NCBI GenBank assembly: GCA_024697505.1
Contig: JAILFQ010000055.1
Location: forward strand, 1 to 6,727
Reading direction: 5' to 3'
Length of the DNA: 6,727 nt
DNA from: Lachnospiraceae bacterium
GTDB taxonomy: Bacteria > Bacillota > Clostridia > Lachnospirales > Lachnospiraceae
In this document: in pieces, positions 4,857 through 6,727 of the stretch
Numbering within the stretch: position 1 is the first letter of the stretch
Layout of the letters: every line of letters starts with the position of its first letter
Translations under genes and position numbers: made by a program
Notes under the pieces: model-generated
The model's database searches: none
What the model was told of the DNA's origin: nothing
Seen by the model: the letters and a program-made list of their open reading frames with translations, nothing else

Positions 4857-6727
4857 TCAAACCTTAAACATATCTGTAAATGTCTCTATACGGGTTGCCG
4901 CTTCGGAAACGGAGGTTGCACTGTTATCCACACCCTGGGACTTCTCTGCAACATGTTTTGCACTTTCACTAAGAGAAGTTGCTGTTGCGGTAACTTCTTC
5001 TGTACTTGCGGACTGTTCCTCGGATATTGCCGCCATGGAGGTTGCAATTCCGTCTACGCTGCCAACCTTTGCAATCATGTCCTTAACAATATCGCTTGTT
5101 TCGTCAAGTCTTTCAAATATCTCTTCAAATGTATTTCCGGCTGTAGTAACAGCTTCCATATTTGCTTTTATTTCTTCCATGTTTTCTTTGGACTTCTTGG
5201 AAAGGTCCGCAATCTGAGATGTAATGTCGCTAATGATGGCGGAAATCTGAGCAGTAGACTCAGCAGAATTGTTAGCAAGCTGTCCGATCTCGTTTGCAAC
5301 AACCGCAAAGCCCTTTCCTGCTTCTCCCGCTCTTGCAGCTTCTATGGAAGCGTTAAGAGAAAGAAGATTTGTCTGGCTGGAAATGGAATTTATCATATCT
5401 ATAATAGAATTGATCTTGTGAGCGGATTCATCCACAACAGCTACAACGTCGCCCATATTCTGCATAGATACGGATATTGCATTCATTCCGTTTTGTACGG
5501 CGTTCATATCTCTTTGTCCGTCTCTTGCCTTTGTTACAAGCACATCCATGGTTTCTTTGGTCGTTTCGCTCTTTTCCGTAAGGTTGGAAACTTCCTGAGC
5601 CAGAGAGGTTGCCTGCTCTGCAAGGTCTGCAACGGCGTAAGACATATCGTCCATAACCTTTCTTATCTGCTCCATGGAAAGTGACTGCTCGTCTGCCTGT
5701 TTGTTAAGTTCACCGGAAGCCTCTTTACTGGAATCCGCTTCCTTTGAAAGCTCTGCGGTTACATTTTTAAGATCCACAAGCGTTGCACGCATCTTCATTA
5801 CGTAGTCGTGCATGGAATTATTCATAACGCCTATTTCATTTCCGCCGCCTTCAGGTATTTCTATTGTAAAGTCGCCGTTCGCAATACTTGTAATATTCTT
5901 TGTAAGGTCGCTTACAGGCTTTGTTATCATTTTACGGATAACCTGGCCCATAATTACAGATGCTATCAAAACCATAACAACCGCCATACCGGCACTAAGA
6001 GTTGTAAAGCTGGTTACAACTTTAAGAACATCACTTCTGTTTACATAAGAAACAAGTACCCAGTCGGTGTCGTCCACAGGGGTAATGGCAACAAGGTAGG
6101 TCTTTCCGTCACTTCCTTTTAATTCCAGAACTTCTTCGGAGCCTCCCTTTGCAGCTATTTCTCCCACTTTGGAAAGAAATGTGTTGTCGGAATAATCTTT
6201 AATGGACTTGCCTACATAGCTGCTTTCAGGGTAAGCAATAAGAATTCCGTTGCCTATAAGACAGCTTCTTCCACTTCCTCCCGGTGTATATGTGTTTACG
6301 TTTTCCGATATTCCTGCAAGGGCAATATCTATGGAAATTACGCCTTCTTTGCCGTTTGGAAACTTAACATATCTGGAGCCGCACACTACCATATCCCCCG
6401 TTGTCATGTCCAATGATGGCGGTCCAAGTATAATGCTGCTTGCCTTTAACCCGTCTATGTACCAGGCCCTTGTTGTCGGGTCGTAATCTGCACCCGGAAC
6501 CCATCCTCCGCCGTCATAAAAAGTTTTGTCCGAAAGGGCAATATAACAGTCAATTACAATACCCGGGTACTCATTCATACCTTCCGCTAAATTAGCAATA
6601 AGTTCACTATCGCTATTATAGTAGCTAAACTCCATAGCGTCTGCAAGACCGTTGTAATAGCGGGTAATCCCTTGCAGCAGGGATGAAATATCCTCGGAAT
6701 TTGCCCTGGACTCTTCGTACAAACCGT
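4857..6727 (-). CDS. Methyl-accepting chemotaxis protein with dCache sensor (5' end outside window)
   Basis: This is a transmembrane chemoreceptor that senses an extracellular ligand and controls the CheA kinase. The 5' end is missing: the frame stays open to the right edge and the first membrane helix is absent. Residues are numbered from the TTG codon at 6722-6720, which is probably internal. In order: dCache sensor (about 1-230), second membrane helix (about 240-262), HAMP (about 263-315, with Pro269 and NEIG 295-298), then the coiled-coil signalling domain with hairpin tip EAARAGE (461-467) and the following [13 protein letters not shown] (471-483). The sensor has Tyr80, Arg85, Trp87, Tyr88 and Asp132 spaced as in the amino-acid-binding dCache motif described for PctA-type receptors, but Ser103 replaces the expected Tyr. 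Amino-acid sensing is therefore plausible, not certain. The protein ends in DMFKV with no CheR-docking pentapeptide. The arms of about 140-155 residues fit the 40H-44H classes. It has no clear intrinsic terminator. Confidence 0.93.
   Translation of the reverse strand, partial: GLYEESRANSEDISSLLQGITRYYNGLADAMEFSYYNSDSELIANLAEGMNEYPGIVIDCYIALSDKTFYDGGGWVPGADYDPTTRAWYIDGLKASSIILGPPSLDMTTGDMVVCGSRYVKFPNGKEGVISIDIALAGISENVNTYTPGGSGRSCLIGNGILIAYPESSYVGKSIKDYSDNTFLSKVGEIAAKGGSEEVLELKGSDGKTYLVAITPVDDTDWVLVSYVNRSDVLKVVTSFTTLSAGMAVVMVLIASVIMGQVIRKMITKPVSDLTKNITSIANGDFTIEIPEGGGNEIGVMNNSMHDYVMKMRATLVDLKNVTAELSKEADSSKEASGELNKQADEQSLSMEQIRKVMDDMSYAVADLAEQATSLAQEVSNLTEKSETTKETMDVLVTKARDGQRDMNAVQNGMNAISVSMQNMGDVVAVVDESAHKINSIIDMINSISSQTNLLSLNASIEAARAGEAGKGFAVVANEIGQLANNSAESTAQISAIISDITSQIADLSKKSKENMEEIKANMEAVTTAGNTFEEIFERLDETSDIVKDMIAKVGSVDGIATSMAAISEEQSASTEEVTATATSLSESAKHVAEKSQGVDNSATSVSEAATRIETFTDMFKV

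Noticed and set aside
6720..6722. TTG as the true start of the chemoreceptor
   Set aside because: Starting there would leave the protein without its first membrane helix, and the frame stays open to the edge, so the gene most likely begins outside the window.
1..6727. Mobile element, CRISPR array, tRNA/rRNA, toxin-antitoxin or defence module
   Set aside because: No transposase or integrase, no regularly spaced repeats, no structural RNA signature and no small two-gene module is visible; all long frames are explained by the five genes listed.

Overview
The window looks like chromosomal DNA from a low-GC, anaerobic Firmicute of the class Clostridia, and Lachnospiraceae is my best guess. The basis is strong AGGAGG-type ribosome binding sites, moderate AT content, heavy use of the AUA isoleucine codon, a cysteine-rich exported lipoprotein, and protein sequences typical of that group. 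The assignment comes from pattern recognition, not from a search.

Layout. Positions 1-218 hold no gene. They carry a good sigma-A-type promoter (TTGATA, 16 bp, TATAAT), an imperfect 14-bp direct repeat upstream of it, and a cre-like site with a tandem octamer in the leader. Positions 219-2908 on the + strand are a tight three-gene operon for an ABC importer of the TrpXYZ / PF04392 type: a lipoprotein substrate-binding protein, a LivH-like permease and an ATPase. The gaps are 21 nt and then a 1-nt overlap. Characterised relatives of the binding protein take up aromatic amino acids (streptococcal TrpX; the tyrosine-binding CD0873 of Clostridioides difficile), so an amino-acid substrate is likely but not proven.

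A convergent 13-bp stem terminator at 2951-3000 separates the operon from the minus-strand genes. Its T-tract reads out on the minus strand. Positions 3033-4727 (-) encode a complete alpha-phosphoglucomutase / phospho-sugar mutase of the PgcA type with all four active-site loops intact. Positions 4728-4856 are an intergenic region with a long imperfect palindrome that lacks a T-tract and overlaps a possible promoter for the mutase gene. From 4857 to the right edge (-) lies a methyl-accepting chemotaxis protein. Its N-terminal end, including the first membrane helix, is cut off by the window. Its dCache sensor has most of the published amino-acid-binding motif, with one position changed.

How they fit together. 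The transporter and the chemoreceptor could both deal with amino acids, and the mutase supplies glucose-1-phosphate metabolism. They are in separate transcription units, so a functional link is only a suggestion. I found no mobile element, CRISPR array, RNA gene or convincing undescribed system. The most interesting points are the altered amino-acid motif in the chemoreceptor, the palindrome in front of the mutase gene, and the repeat and cre-like architecture of the transporter promoter.
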